Shown here: piece by piece, positions 22,196-34,477 of the stretch
Layout: each line of letters opens with the position of its first letter
Numbering within the stretch: the stretch's first letter is position 1
Assembly: GCF_905147045.1 (NCBI RefSeq)
Contig: NC_065899.1
Location: forward strand, 9,436,501 to 9,500,500
Direction: 5' to 3'
DNA from: Nymphalis io
Taxonomy: Eukaryota > Arthropoda > Insecta > Lepidoptera > Nymphalidae
Length of the DNA stretch: 64,000 nt
Program-made: the position numbers and the translations under genes
The notes under the pieces: model-generated
Told to the model about the DNA's origin: nothing
The model's input: the letters and a program-made list of their open reading frames with translations, nothing else
The model's database searches: none

Positions 22196-22490
22196 ATATT
22201 TTTCATCTACAAAAAGATCAAAACGTTTGAGGAAAACCGCCTTCACGCACTAGACGAAAAGCGCCAGTTAAGAAAAGAGAGACCTAAACCATCCTACACA
22301 TACACATACAACTCTGCGGGCCAACTGTATTGTAACACGTGTCGTAGGGTTTTTAAAACCAAATTCGGTCTAGCGAGCCACATTAGGGCTCATGCTAGAA
22401 ATAACAATTAATTTCTAGGGTCGCCGTCATCGAAATCGATGAGGAGGACTATATATTATTTAAGATGACGTCCGTAAACGGTAAACGTTT
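22196..22490 (+). mobile_element. 5'-truncated LINE ending in a C2H2 zinc-finger tail
   Basis: An open frame from about 22211 to the stop at 22409-22411 reads FEENRLHALDEKRQLRKERP and then a textbook C2H2 finger (CNTC, 12 residues, H, 3 residues, H; phrase FKTKFGLASHIRAHAR). A 3' UTR with 'gtcgccgtcatcgaaatcga' and 'gatgaggaggactata' follows. A basic linker plus a single C-terminal zinc finger and this UTR phrase are typical of the last coding segment of endonuclease/reverse transcriptase retrotransposons known from insects and cnidarians. The rest of the element is missing through 5' truncation. Confidence 0.7.
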
Positions 22491-23189
22491 TTTTTTTATG
22501 AATTAATTAGATTTTATAATGTTCCATGTTAAGCACGTTACATTTGAGCAATGCAGTAATGTTTTGAAAAAATTAAAAAGCTATTTAAAAACGCACTGTC
22601 CTCCTGACGAATTTCAACCACTGCGGCCATACTCAAGAGACACCAGCCAACAGCGTAGATGCACATATGTAGTATACAGTGCACAATTGTATGTGCGTAA
22701 ATTAAAGTACACTCTCGTTTCATATCCGAAAGGACTACAATTTAATACGGAGAAAAATTCAGGCGCAAAACAGATGGCTGCTACTGCTTTCCTAGGCACG
22801 GTTGGTAGCAAAACTGCCAACTTCTGAATTTTAACTAGCCCAGAACCCTTGGATTCTGGACCTGGATGTTATAATTTACAGTCTTACAAGTTAGACACTA
22901 CTATCAACAGGCCAGTTAACGCATAAACAATGCCAAATACTGTTGCAATGTTTGTTAATCGACAACACTGGAACGACTGAATGAATTCTCATACTTGGTA
23001 AAAAAGTAGATGATTTTTTATTATAAAATGGTCTGAGAAAAAATCCAAATGTTTATGTTTTTCTTAACGCCTATCGTGTAAAACATGGTGTATTATATAA
23101 TAAAAATCGAATAAAAATTTACAATTTTCCTTTCTTTACGTACAAAATATTAAAATTGCCAAAAAATCTAATTGGTGACTTTTCCAATG
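22491..23189. other. Noncoding, no gene seen
   Basis: An open frame at 22519-22827 overlaps open frames in three other frames and shows no domain, so it is probably chance. Confidence 0.45.
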
Positions 23190-23268
23190 TAGTAGAGTCC
23201 TAGTCTAGTACAGGGATACCGAGTAGTTTCATCTAGTAGAGTCCTAGTCTAGTACAGGGATACCGAGT
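23190..23268. repeat. 35-base direct duplication
   Basis: The 35-base unit beginning 'tagtagagtcctagtctagt' and ending 'gggataccgagt' occurs at 23190-23224 and again, identical, at 23234-23268. A 9-base spacer separates the copies. Such a pattern can be a minisatellite seed or two long target-site duplications around an excised element. Confidence 0.9.
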
Positions 23269-23985
23269 GGCTATATTTCAGAAGTAAGAAGAGTAATAAA
23301 TACACTTGTCAAGAAGCATCGCTTTAAAGTGCTTTAAATTATCATTGAACAATACCTCATATCAAGGTGCGATAAAACAAAGCCTGCTAGCACACGGTTC
23401 AATTAAAGGTGATCGCATATTGTAATTGAGTTCACACGAAGGATATTGCTAGAAGATTGCTCGTCAACTCGAGTTCTCGCTCCAATCACTTTGAATAGTT
23501 CCAACAGTTCCATTCCGAATGTTGATTAAGCAGAAACAGTTCACTGGGACACTAGCGAAATGTCGGCGAATCGATAACTCACCTGAGCTTACAGTATTAA
23601 ATAATCACTACTCGCAATACCGTGATTGCTAGTGGTTGAAATTCGTCCAATTTTTTTTTTAAAAAAATATGATAATAAAAAGCAATAAATTATTTAATTT
23701 TAAAAATACACTATAAAAAAACCTACCCAGACAAGTGCTATAATAGAATAGCTAGAAGGTTTTGTCATTTCTCAGATTCAGTCAGGAATTAAAACCTTTT
23801 GCATTATCATACTCACGTGCCTTATAAAGAACGTAAAACCGTTGGGCTTTACGTTGTAATGTGTACATTATCTCTCTAGTAACGTGTCGCCATCAGACTC
23901 TGATAGTAAGCGGATGTACTTTTATTTACACAAATCCTGTCTTTTGGACTATAATATCTCTTGGGTAAGTACCCAATTTTCTGCA

Positions 23986-24041
23986 ATTGCGTCTATTCTT
24001 AAAGACTAGGTACTTTCCTAGTCTTTAAGAATAGACACAAT
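23986..24041. repeat. 25-bp near-perfect hairpin, 6-base loop
   Basis: Left arm 23986-24010 ('attgcgtctattcttaaaga', then 'ctagg') and right arm 24017-24041 are reverse complements with one mismatch in 25 pairs. The loop is 'tacttt'. The arms are not low-complexity. It could be a fold-back element, a transcribed stem-loop, or a duplication-inversion scar. No tail or flanking duplication is evident. Confidence 0.9.
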
Positions 24042-25336
24042 AGCCGAAATCAATCAGGTTGATAACCATCCTGTCATCATAAATGGTGATGAAAAACAAT
24101 TTTAACTTTCGCGTTCCAAACACAAACTATAAATCAATTCGTCTTATTTATCTAATATGTCAAATAATATATGAAGTAAAATCAATCTACACAAAGTTTT
24201 GTAAGTAAATACTGTTTCGTAAATACGAAGGTTTATTTGCTTCGTTTCCGATCAAATGTTCATTAAAACTTCCGTCATTTTAATTGTAACATATTTGATA
24301 TCATCCGTTTGTTCAGTGAATTTTGTTTCCCATCAAAGTTATAATACAGGTCTAAAATAGCACTTGAATAATTAATTATATATATATATATATATATATT
24401 GTAAAGACTTGTAACTGTGAAGGAAAAAAATGGGTGCGTTTACTAAGAAACAATTACTAACAGAAATTGGGTAAAGAAGTTAAAATAACTAGGTGCAAAT
24501 ATTTTTTTAAAGTGTTACATTCGTGTCATGCTTTAACCACAATTGTATATATTTACTGTACGGGATCGAAATTTTTAAAGACAAAATTATACATCGCAAA
24601 CTATAATTTGAAAAAATATAAAAATTACTTCCAATTGAAAATCAGCCGGGATTCCGAAATTCCATGTTTACTCGCGCGTATAAGCTTATACTCAGAAAGC
24701 GCTATTTTACGCACACGCAAATTCTTAGAACGGTAAACGTTTCAATAGATATTATTTGCACGCAATTTTCACCGATACCATGTTTGAACTTGTCACTGCA
24801 AGGTAATGTTTGCAGTTAATTATGGTAATGGATTGCAGTATAAACACCTCCCTGTCTCAGAATGTTTACACTATGAGTTCCGGAATATTCGGAATTTGTT
24901 AGTTGAAGCAATTTCGGTTTGCCGTAACTGAGACGTGGCTTTGTATATACACTGAATGAATGAATAAAGTATGAGGGGTGTTTTCTTACGCTGTTTCGAG
25001 TTATTTTGTTTTAATTTAAAAATAAAAATGAATACCACGTAAATGTATTTCTGTTCCCATAACTTATGCTAATCATAAAAATTAACTGTTGCTAGCGTTT
25101 GATTAGTTATCCAATGCTGTGTCTTTCGAATTTCAAAGCAATAATGACAGAAAGAGTAAAATCTGTGTAACTAAATAACTAAATTTGCTTATGGTATTGA
25201 TAATTAATGTAAATTGTATGCTTTATTATTTGAAAAATTAATAACTTTAGACCTTAGTGGCTAACTTTTAAATTCTTCTCTTTGACTACGGACTTGCACT
25301 GGACTGTTGCTTGTTTTTATATATTTTAGAAAAATG
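24042..25336. other. Noncoding; (TA)n run at about 24377-24400; MITE-like fragment at about 25087-25183
   Basis: No gene. 25113-25175 carries 'tgctgtgtctttcgaatttc' and 'aataatgacagaaagagtaa', which resemble the 29.6 kb inverted-repeat element. An open frame at 24467-24736 has no recognisable domain. Confidence 0.45.
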
Positions 25337-25420
25337 GCGGGTGCTCAATGGAGAGTTGGCGCGTCTATGAGGAGGCTTTTATCCATCAGTGGATTAATGT
25401 GGGCTGAATATGATGATGAT
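25337..25420 (+). mobile_element. 5'-truncated non-LTR 3' end
   Basis: 'gtctatgaggaggcttttat' followed by 'ccatcagtggattaatgtgg', 'gctgaa' and a tgatgatgat tail is the decayed end of an RTE-like element ('gaggcctttgtccagcagtg' type). The open frame across it (25307-25606) is incidental. Confidence 0.6.
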
Positions 25421-25424
25421 ACTA

Positions 25425-26199
25425 ACATAAATATAATAAATATATATTGTTTTACTTTTTTTGTTCTTATGCATCGCTGTGTAATAACTTTGATTGCAAT
25501 ATTTGTAGTCACAAACGAATTTGGTTTCATACTATATTTAAAGATGTATATTATATATTTCGTTTACATGAATTACTTACCAACCATAACTTACAAATAT
25601 AATTAACATAACGCAAAACGTAAAATAAAATCTGTAACTTACGTGTACTAAACGCTCGAAGCTCACCTTTAGCGATGAAGTATTGATGGTGGTACATCAT
25701 TTAAAATATTTAGAAAATTATTAAATTTATCATACGTTAAGAAAATTGGTTCTTATTCGGTAACATGTAAGGTCTTGAATGCTTTAACGTGTTAGGTATA
25801 TATAGAATGTATGTTCGTTTAAAATATGACCTTTTCAATTATTTCCCTTGCCGTTAACACAGCATTGCTATTAGTGTAATAGATTCCATTAATATATTTT
25901 ATTTATGTTTTGTAATTGCCTTTTTGCTGGGTGTTGATATGACTTACTGTTAAATTATGATATTTAATGATTAAAATGAAAAAGTTGTATTCAAATATAC
26001 TATATCAAGTGATTGGTTATGGGTTATACAATATATAACCTGTTGATATACAATGGAGAACAAAAATGTGCGAATTCATATATGTGTGTCTCTCAAAAAT
26101 AAAATATTATAATTGAACTTCGATCACTGTTATATAATAATTGATGTTAGTATAATCTGTTTGAGATGTATGAGTATAAAAAAATATAATAAAAATAAC
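25425..26199. other. AT-rich noncoding stretch, no gene seen
   Basis: Nothing beyond AT-rich spacer. Confidence 0.5.
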
Positions 26200-26472
26200 A
26201 ATAATAATAATAATATCCTAGGGCATTTTTCACACACGGCCATCTTGCTCCCAAATTAAGCTTGTACAGAGTTTGTGCTATGGAAACCAGACAACTGATA
26301 TACTACATATACTATTTTTCTTTTGTAAATACATACTTATATAGATAATTACAACCAGACTCAGGACAAACAGATATGTTCATGCACACAAATATCTGTC
26401 CTGGGTGGGAATTGAACCCACAACCTTCGGCGTGAAAGGCAAGCATCCACCAACCACGCCAACCGGCTCGTC
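26200..26472 (-). mobile_element. SINE-3 copy, minus strand
   Basis: Left (aat)n tail, then the antisense body 'aaattaagcttgtacagagt', 'agacaactgatatactacat', 'cccagactcagg'-type sequence, and the antisense head ending 'ccaaccggctcgtcc'. The B box (antisense 'gggaattgaaccc') has one change from the other copies. Confidence 0.87.
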
Positions 26473-29400
26473 CTAAAAAAAAAATGATAATTGTGTTTTT
26501 GATTACATTGAATAAAGCTTATACGTTTGTATATATACATGCATATTGTGAGTGAAAGTGAAGCAATAAGGTGGAATAAGCTCCAAGCATTATTGAAAAT
26601 ATCACAACATGATAAACACGACCGTTCTGTAAAAAAGATACGACCATGAAGTAGATATTCTTTTGTGTACATGAAATTAAGAAAATATAACAACAACATT
26701 TGTATGATAGGATAACATAAAAGTTCTTTTTTCAAAATACGAGAAGGTTGAAAAAACCGGCATTTTTTATTGCCAGTTCTAAAAGTTTAAGATATTTTCA
26801 TAATAAGTAAGTATATTGCACGGATTTGTTTAAAGATTTTGACTTTATTTGTATGAAATGTGTAAAAAAAGTCGATATTTAAACCATACTAAGAACGGCA
26901 TATAATATTCGTCAACGTTACGGAGTTTCTATCTAAAAAATTAGAACAAAACTCTGGAAACATTTAAACTTGACTTAAATATTTATTTGAAATTTTAGAT
27001 TTACAAAAATTAGATAAATTGCTTCGATAATGATAATATTTAAAATTAAAAACTAAAAAATATTTCTACGGTAAAAATAACATGAAAACGTTCATTTATA
27101 TGAGCGCTTAAAATAAAACAAAGGATCGGTTAAATTGCTTCAAAGTGTCGAATATTAATATGTACACCTGAACAACGTAACAATGCACTGATTTATTATA
27201 TAAAAAATACTATTGCACAGTTTGTCGTCATACATCTACTATTAAACCCTTGTGATCTGAATACATGGAACATAAGAAGTATAGAGACCCTAACACTGAT
27301 AAGAATTAAAAAAAAGAAAAATTCTTATGAGAATTTAATAGACAAAATTCCTGGTATGAGAATTCAACATTATTCTAAAACTATATTTGTCATAAGGAAT
27401 AAAAAAAAAACAAAAGTAGAAAGAAATAGGAAACTTAATGATTATTTTATAACGATTATGTAAATGAATCATATATTATTTGAATTTAATGTAAAAAAAT
27501 AATTAATTAAACAGTCTATTATTTTAACCTACATTTAAAAGTTCATTATTAATTTCAAAATTCGAGTTTTAATTGATCTACCTTATAAACCTATAGATGA
27601 AATATTACAAACAGTGTGAAATAAAGAATACTGTGTAAAAAAAATATTAGAATAGTTACTTCTGGATGTATTACCTTAACCTTTGGCGGCGCAAAACTGA
27701 TGTTACGCGGTGACCGGCTGCCTGTGACTATGAAATATTGATTGAAATCTAAAATCTACGCTATGGTTCCGGCCCGACATTTTTTAAAATCCGTAAAAAA
27801 ATTCCAGAGTAAATTTGTTTAGTCACTTTTTGTAGCCAAAGTTGATTTCATTTTAAAATAAAGCTGAAGTATTTATAGTTTAACTGGTAAAATATTGCAA
27901 AATGGCTGCTAGGAATCAATCTGTAAGATTATAATAATTATTCTTAAGCTCATTTATTGTGCTACAGCATCGAGTCCTAAATAAATACGATAAGACTGCG
28001 AGTAATGATAAAATTCAATTTATATGTATTAATTTAAAACGTTAATCATATACATTATTAACATATTTTTATTTTATCATTAAATTATTGTTATAATCGA
28101 CCAAAACTCCTAAATAAAAGGTACATTCGGGCGATATCACTCGATTTAAGAAGTAACAAAGAACGCGCTAAAGGAGGCCTGTCATCTCAGCCTTAAAACG
28201 TTGTACCCTAAAAAATTTTTTGCGCACTTCGGTCCAAGAAACTGAGGAACCAAAAAACAAGCAAAAACTTGCGCATTGTTTTCCGTCGTTTACAAACAAA
28301 GATTCGGTAAAAACATCGCCACCCAAAAAAAAGTTGCATCAATATACAAAAGTGTCATAATATATCTTAGTTACGGGCTCTCGGTAAAGTGTGAAATATA
28401 CGATTGTTCAATATTTATAGGATTTTTATTTGTATTTTTATTCACGAGGCACGTTTTGTCGTTGAGACAAAAGATGCTTTCCTGCTTTCTTTTTAGTTAG
28501 TATCTGCATTCATTTCGGATGTCTTAGGTGGTATAAATAATGCATTATCACGTAGGGTCCCCAGCGGTCAGCGGAATAAAATTATTTGCGCGTATGATAA
28601 CATCGGATTTGCGGGACGCAGGTATAACAATGTCTCACATTGTCATGGAAATAAAACGAATTTGATATCAAGTGGTTGAAGATCTCGTAAAAATAAAAAA
28701 TATAAATGTACTTTGTTGCTTTACACACTTTAACCGGAAAAAAATAGTTGTTAGAAAACATTTTATTTTCAATGTTAAAATTATATATTTAAGTACCCAC
28801 ATTCAAATAACGAATACAGAATAAAATCTCAAAAAGCATGATTTTAATTTTATCATACACATTTATAATAATTTATTTTAAGTAAGTTCAATCAGAATCC
28901 GTTTAATAATTTTCCAAACACATACTTAAAATAGATCGAGTTGTCTGTATATTCCGATTTCATTTTAACATAACGTCAGAAAGTTTAATTTTTTTCTCTT
29001 ATTTTTCAAAATCATTTTACTGTATATTTTAACGAGAGATGAACCTTAATCGTAGGCAACTCAAGAGAAATTCAATCATAATAAAAGGGAAGTAAAAATT
29101 CCGGTAAGGAGCACAGAGACTTCAAAGATGGCGGCGTTTAATTAGAATGCAAATTTAATAGCTCCCTTTGATTTACATGTCAATAGCTACCCAAAATAAT
29201 GTAATCTGATACACAAAGGATTCAGAGTCTACTTGTATTGATCTTGTATGATGCAGGGACTGAATATCAATATGTATTATGGCCAGTCTGCTGTTGATTG
29301 GGTATCAGTTTCGGCTCAAATTACCCATATTTGATTCGAGTCCTAATAACTTTTTTATTAACGAAACACATCTTCTATAAGATTTTTCTATTAGTTTAAA

Positions 29401-29601
29401 TCAATTAAATTACATTAAAAAACTATTTCCATTAATACTATATAAGTATATAAATATTTCTAGAATATAGGTGTATTAGAAGAGGCATAATTAATGAACT
29501 TTTAAATAATTACCAGAAGGCTCTATAGCTACAACAAATGAATGTAATATGATTGTTTCAATATAAGGTAAATATCCACTACAAAGTTAATTACTATCAA
29601 T
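26473..29601. other. AT-rich noncoding stretch, no gene seen
   Basis: No sustained reading frame. The open frame 28276-28500 ends in a hydrophobic segment but lacks any context. I see no repeat with clear boundaries. Confidence 0.5.
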
Positions 29602-29724
29602 CTTACTTATAAATGTTGCTTTGCGAGAGAATACTTAAACAATGTTGTGTCTTTGTCTTTCAAAAGTCAAATCAATAATGACAGAAAGATCGAAATCAGC
29701 CGATAAGCAATGTTTATAAGTAAG
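29602..29724. mobile_element. Miniature inverted-repeat element, about 123 bp
   Basis: Terminal inverted repeats of about 24 bases: the outer 12 ('cttacttataaa' at the left, its complement at the right end) are exact, and the inner part has about five mismatches. The interior carries 'tgtgtctttgtctttcaaaa' and 'aataatgacagaaagatcga'. The interior phrases recur, decayed, near 25.1 and 30.7 kb. A target duplication was not clear. Confidence 0.55.
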
Positions 29725-30834
29725 GCCGTAAGACCGTATCGTAGCAGCAAATACAAAAATATACTTTTTGTAAATTAACTAACTGCTGCTCAGTTTCACC
29801 TGCTTTAGAACTAATGCTCTACATTCGAAGGATAATGTTTTATAGTTTAAAACCTATAAATAGGCTATCCAGCGCTATTTCCGTGCATAGCACGAGACTT
29901 TGCCAGCTCTGTCCTACTTGTCCAAAATAATGCCAACCATTGTCCACCACCTAAATAAGATTTCTAAAAGTTTATGTATAATAGTTATTTTATGATAAAT
30001 ATTTTTTACAATAATTACACTGATTCTCTTTAAGCGTTATTCTGGTACGAAAACGCAGCTAAAATGAACGTCAACCATTCATATTTAGCGTACGAACCGG
30101 TGTAAAGAGCCATGCACCTGGAATAGTGATTGACAGGTAGCATCCAATCTTTTGAAGTTTCTATAACGCTATGCCTTAAGGATCAGCTGATAGTGGGAAG
30201 GTTTTAGTTTTGTGTCTGATCCCCATCATTTATGTCATACTTTGCGTATATTTTAATTTATTCTGAGTCGTATGTAAATGTAGAACATTAAATTTTACGT
30301 GAAATTTATTTGTATTTATGGATAAATATAAAATTACAGATAGTTTTTGGATACCTTTAACTAAATAATATTAAAATATCGGCTAGTTAGTTTAAATTTC
30401 AATTACAGAGTTTGCTAGTTGTATACGCTGAATACTGAAGAATTGGAGTGGATATTGATTAATTTACGTTACTTATATGAAGTTTGAAAACAATGGCTAA
30501 TATGGCCTTATCTTTGTACATACCAAATTTTTATTGGTTGATCGCTAATTAAATAAATATAAGTCTTCCCACTTATAATTTTTCCATTTAAATATATGTT
30601 TTGGTTAATAAATTTAAGTAGGTATGTTATGAATATATGGAAACGCATATCATTGACGGTCTAATTTATTTACGTTGTTTAGCGGTTGTTTCGTTTAATA
30701 AAGCTGTATCTTCCTCTGTCGAATGTCGAATCAATAATGTCGGAAAGAGCAATTTCAGTGTTTACCTTAACAACGGTTATTAATACTAAACGTTACGAGT
30801 CAATGGACACGTACCATTTGATCGATTATTTTAC
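29725..30834. other. Noncoding; MITE-like relic at about 30676-30770
   Basis: No gene. 'gtatcttcctctgtcgaatg' and 'aatcaataatgtcggaaaga' at 30708-30752 resemble the 29.6 kb element interior. Confidence 0.4.
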
Positions 30835-31068
30835 TTGGTGGTAAAGCTTTATGCAAGACCGTCTACGTAGGTATCACCCGCTCATTACATATTCTGCCAC
30901 CAAGCAGCAATACTTAGTAATATTTTGTTCTGAAACCAGTGTAGCTACAGGCACAAGGGACATAACATTAGTCCTCAATATTGGTGGCGCATTGGAGATG
31001 TAACCGATGAGTACTAATGCGTTGGTGACCATGCGTTGTTGGCCTATTGGCCAAACTTTGTACCTAAT
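30835..31068 (+). mobile_element. SINE-2 copy, old
   Basis: 'cttggtggtaaagctttatg', 'cattacatattctgccacca', 'tacaggcacaagggacataa' and 'ttggtggcgcattggagatg' follow the SINE-2 sense order. The 3' tail region is lost or decayed. Confidence 0.7.
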
Positions 31069-31231
31069 TCATATAAATAAAGATACTTGGGTTAAAATCA
31101 ATCTAAACAAGGAGTAGTAATGGATTTTTTGTGCTTAAGAATAATATATTTCTTATTATTTTTAAAGAAAAGCTACAATGCCTATTATGAAAATCATTAA
31201 TGCCACCTATTTAACACTCCAATTAAGCATA

Positions 31232-31342
31232 AAGCTTGTGTTAAGAAAAGAGACAACAATTATACCCCAAATGGTCAGGATAGAACCTGCGACTTTTTAT
31301 ATCGCTAGGCAGCCCATAAGCCATAGCGCTATTGACCCTTAA
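31232..31342 (-). mobile_element. tRNA-headed SINE relic of another family
   Basis: The minus strand reads 'agggtcaatagcgctatggc' (A-box-like), then after about 35 bases 'caggttctatcctgacc' (B-box-like). The pairing distances fit a tRNA-derived head, but the body cannot be traced. Confidence 0.4.
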
Positions 31343-31978
31343 ACATAATGAAGAAACCTGTTTATTTGAATGATATTACTATCAATATTCTATTCATGTG
31401 TATATACCTAAACGCATTGGGGTAACGTGGTGATTAATTTTTCTTCTTAATTATTTTGTAAATTTTTGTGTCGAATAACATATTATGAGGCAATATATTT
31501 TCACCAAATATATATCGCATCAACATGCATCGAGCAGTAGTGTGATATTTACGGAAAACATTTTAATATGCAACCCTATATAATTATATGACTTATTCAA
31601 ACAAATATTCTACCCATTAAGAATTTATGAGTTAATTGAAACTATTAAATTTCACTGAAAATATCACACTTTCAACACTTGCCTCTGCTTGAAAATTAGA
31701 TTATTTTGAAAGTTCTAAAATGTTTGCCGAAACAGGAAAAGGTCATAAAGTTTCTACTATAAAAGTAATAAAACGAAACGCTATGTACGAAGTAATTTAA
31801 AAACAAAAGCACGCTTTAATAAATTAGCTTATGTTTACGAGACAGTAAATAAATAAAGACATGCGAAAGCTATTAGTGTTATTACTGTTTTATAGTGCTT
31901 TATTACAAATGTATTTATTTATTGTAATAGAGAAATTCGTATTCAATCGATTCGATTATTACTATTTTCTTACAAAAT
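31343..31978. other. AT-rich noncoding stretch, no gene seen
   Basis: No open frame or repeat recognised. Confidence 0.5.
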
Positions 31979-32150
31979 ATGTAGGCAAACGGGTAATGGT
32001 AAGTGGTTACCATCGCCCACATACATTGGTGCTGTAAGAATTATTATCGCCAATACTCCACTAACCATGTGAGCTATATTATGTTCTTCGAGTTTGTTGC
32101 TTTATTGCTGTTTGGCGTTAGAATATGGTAAGTGAAACAGTGTAATACCT
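31979..32150 (-). mobile_element. SINE-2 fragment, old
   Basis: 'taatggtaagtggttaccat', 'cgcccacatacattggtgct' and 'tgctgtttggcgttagaata' follow the antisense SINE-2 order with deletions in the middle. Confidence 0.6.
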
Positions 32151-32539
32151 ATCAAGCATCCAACATCTAATATTTAGAGGTCATATAGGTGACCTCTTAC
32201 CATTATATCATTAAGTGGTTATGTTTGCGTGTCTGCGTTCTAAAATAAATTAAAAAAAATAAGAAACAGCCATGTTGCTGTTCATGATAGTATTTGCGTG
32301 GTTGCAGCTGATTTCGAACCTTAAACCTACACAAGCTTAAGTGTGGCGACAGAAAAAAGATTCCGTGTCACGATCACTTTCAATTTATGTGTGATTTCTG
32401 ACAGTTCAAATTCTCACATTAAAAATGTTGAAAAGAAATATTATTATAACTAAATACACGGTATAATATATACAGATAATAAAAAGTGTAGAGTTAGTAT
32501 TCCTTGATATATCCATCCATTTATGTAATTATAGTCGAC

Positions 32540-32838
32540 TTTTTTTTTTTTATCGAATAGGAAGGTGGACGAGCATATGGGCCACCTGATGGTAAGTGGT
32601 CACCAAACGCCCTTAGACATTGGCATTGTAAGAAATGTCAACCATCGCTTATAGCCAATGCGCCACCAACCTTGGGAACTAAGATTTTATCTCCCTTGTG
32701 CCTGTAATTACACTGGCTCACTCACCCTTCAAACCGGAACACAACAATATCAAGTATTGCTGTTTTGCGGTAGAATATCTGATGAGTGGGTGGTACCTAC
32801 CCAGACGAGCTTGCACAAAGCCCTACCACCACCTACCA
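32540..32838 (-). mobile_element. SINE-2 copy, full length, young subfamily
   Basis: A poly-T run at 32540 (poly-A tail of the minus-strand copy), then 'gaataggaaggtggacgagc', 'ccacctgatggtaagtggt' (32582-32600) and 'ccatcgcttatagccaatgc', ending 'gcttgcacaaagccctacca'. It shares subfamily-specific changes with the 51.9 and 55.1 kb copies (see findings). Open frames across it are by-products of the repeat. Confidence 0.92.
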
Positions 32839-33058
32839 CTATGTAGATCATTTGAGCTGATAGCTGTTTCTGGTCAGTTTTTTTGGTAGAAATTGCATAC
32901 GACACCAGTGGTTGCTTAACATTAAAATTGACACTGTAAAATAACGATTGAAATATGCTTATAAAAATACATTAAATAGTAATTTTTTTTTATCTTGGAT
33001 GGTTTTGATTTATAAAAGATTTTTTGTTAGGTGTATTATAACACAATAAGTCTCTTTT

Positions 33059-33104
33059 GCTAGAACATATGGTATATAATATATTATATACTATATGTTC
33101 TAGC
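33059..33104. repeat. 46-bp palindrome with one mismatched pair
   Basis: The two 23-base halves, beginning 'gctagaacatat' and ending 'atatgttctagc', are reverse complements apart from one pair. There is no spacer at the centre. The DNA could extrude as a cruciform. It may be a minimal fold-back element or a binding-site-like dyad. Confidence 0.9.
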
Positions 33105-33144
33105 TTTACTGCTTTTGTGTATGATATTCATGATGACGAAAAAA

Positions 33145-33390
33145 GAGCTGAGTGAGGCCAGTCCACGCTATAACTCGTGAATCGTAACCATGCGACTTCA
33201 AGCCCGAGCATGCACCAGTGAATTTTGAGTGCTTAATTTGTGTTTATAATTTATCTGGCATTTGGCGATGAAAGGAAACATCCTGACGAAATCTACATGT
33301 CTGATGAAAATATGCCACATTTGTATGATCAACTCGAATTGTAAAATTAAGCCCAAAAGTAGAAGAATTCTTAACCCAGCAGTGGGTCAC
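33145..33390 (+). mobile_element. SINE-1 copy, plus strand, old
   Basis: Head at the left ('agctgagtgaggccagtcca', decayed B box 'ttcaagcccg'), then 'cagtgaattttgagtgctta', 'atttgtgtttataatttatc' and, at the right, 'cccagcagtgggtcac'. This is the same order as the complement of SINE-1 copies elsewhere. Confidence 0.7.
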
Positions 33391-34477
33391 TTAAAGTTAT
33401 TTTTTACACAATGACTATCTGCGTAACACATTGACACTATAATTGTTTTAACGATTTTTTTTAAACAAATTACTAATATTATAAATTAGTTTTTTTTTTT
33501 TATATTAATAAAACTGGCACGTTATGTGCGCTAAAATAATTTAGTACTTTAAACTTTCTTTACAATTCAATTAGTATTTTCGTTTCGGTAAATCTAATTA
33601 AGGGTTTACTGTACAAAAAAGTTTGAGGTTCTTTTTATGGTCGAGCAGCTGAAAATCACTCCGGAAAAAACAAATTAATTGTTCAAAAACTTAAGTGTTA
33701 AATTAATTATTTTATGATCACAATATTTTGTTTCCAAACATTTTTATGTTACTTATACAATATAGGTGACATTTCCTTTATAAAGTTGTGAAAGTCGGTA
33801 GAACCTTATTTGGAATTGTTATCAATAAACGTGTACTTCACGAATTTTAAACATACCGACAATGACAATACAAATAAGATAAGACAAATTTACAATGGCT
33901 GAAAAATGTACAATCCAATAAATAAATATATATATATAATGTCATTGCTTGATTACTTACTTAATGGGAACATGTACATATTGAGTCATTATTTATGTTG
34001 AAATATTATTGACGTTATAAATTTGAATAGATCTTACACAATCCTTGCTAAGTATTTGAATGTGAAACATTATTAGTTTACAGATGTAAAATTCAGCGCA
34101 ACAAGCTTAAGGAACAATAATACGATACAATAGGATACGACGTCACTTATTGGAATAGCAACACCACACAACGTGATGTATGTCATGTAGGTTGGTCGGT
34201 TGTCGGACGTCAAATGTGAAAATTATAAGACTATTGCCTATTTTATTGCGTAGCCGAATGATGGAAATATAAAATATAAAGGAGTATGTCAGTTGCGCGT
34301 GTGATCATTTTGTCGAACGAGCCCCTTGTTCTCTTGCTCTCAGGACAGCGCCAGCGCCGGACGTGCGCACTGACTGATTTAATAAAATCAACATATTGGA
34401 CTACAATGGCGGCCATTAAAATGGCAATCCATTTGAATCCGCGACATATACTCCAGTGAGGGTTTATGATAGGATTT
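33391..34477. other. Noncoding, no gene seen
   Basis: AT-rich, with a slightly GC-richer patch near 34310-34370 that has no open frame or motif I recognise. Confidence 0.45.

Noticed and set aside
24377..24400. Possible regulatory TA element
   Set aside because: A plain (TA)n microsatellite.
25307..25606. 99-codon frame with hydrophobic segments
   Set aside because: It begins in a truncated RTE tail and runs into AT-rich DNA; membrane-like composition arises from TTT/ATT codons.
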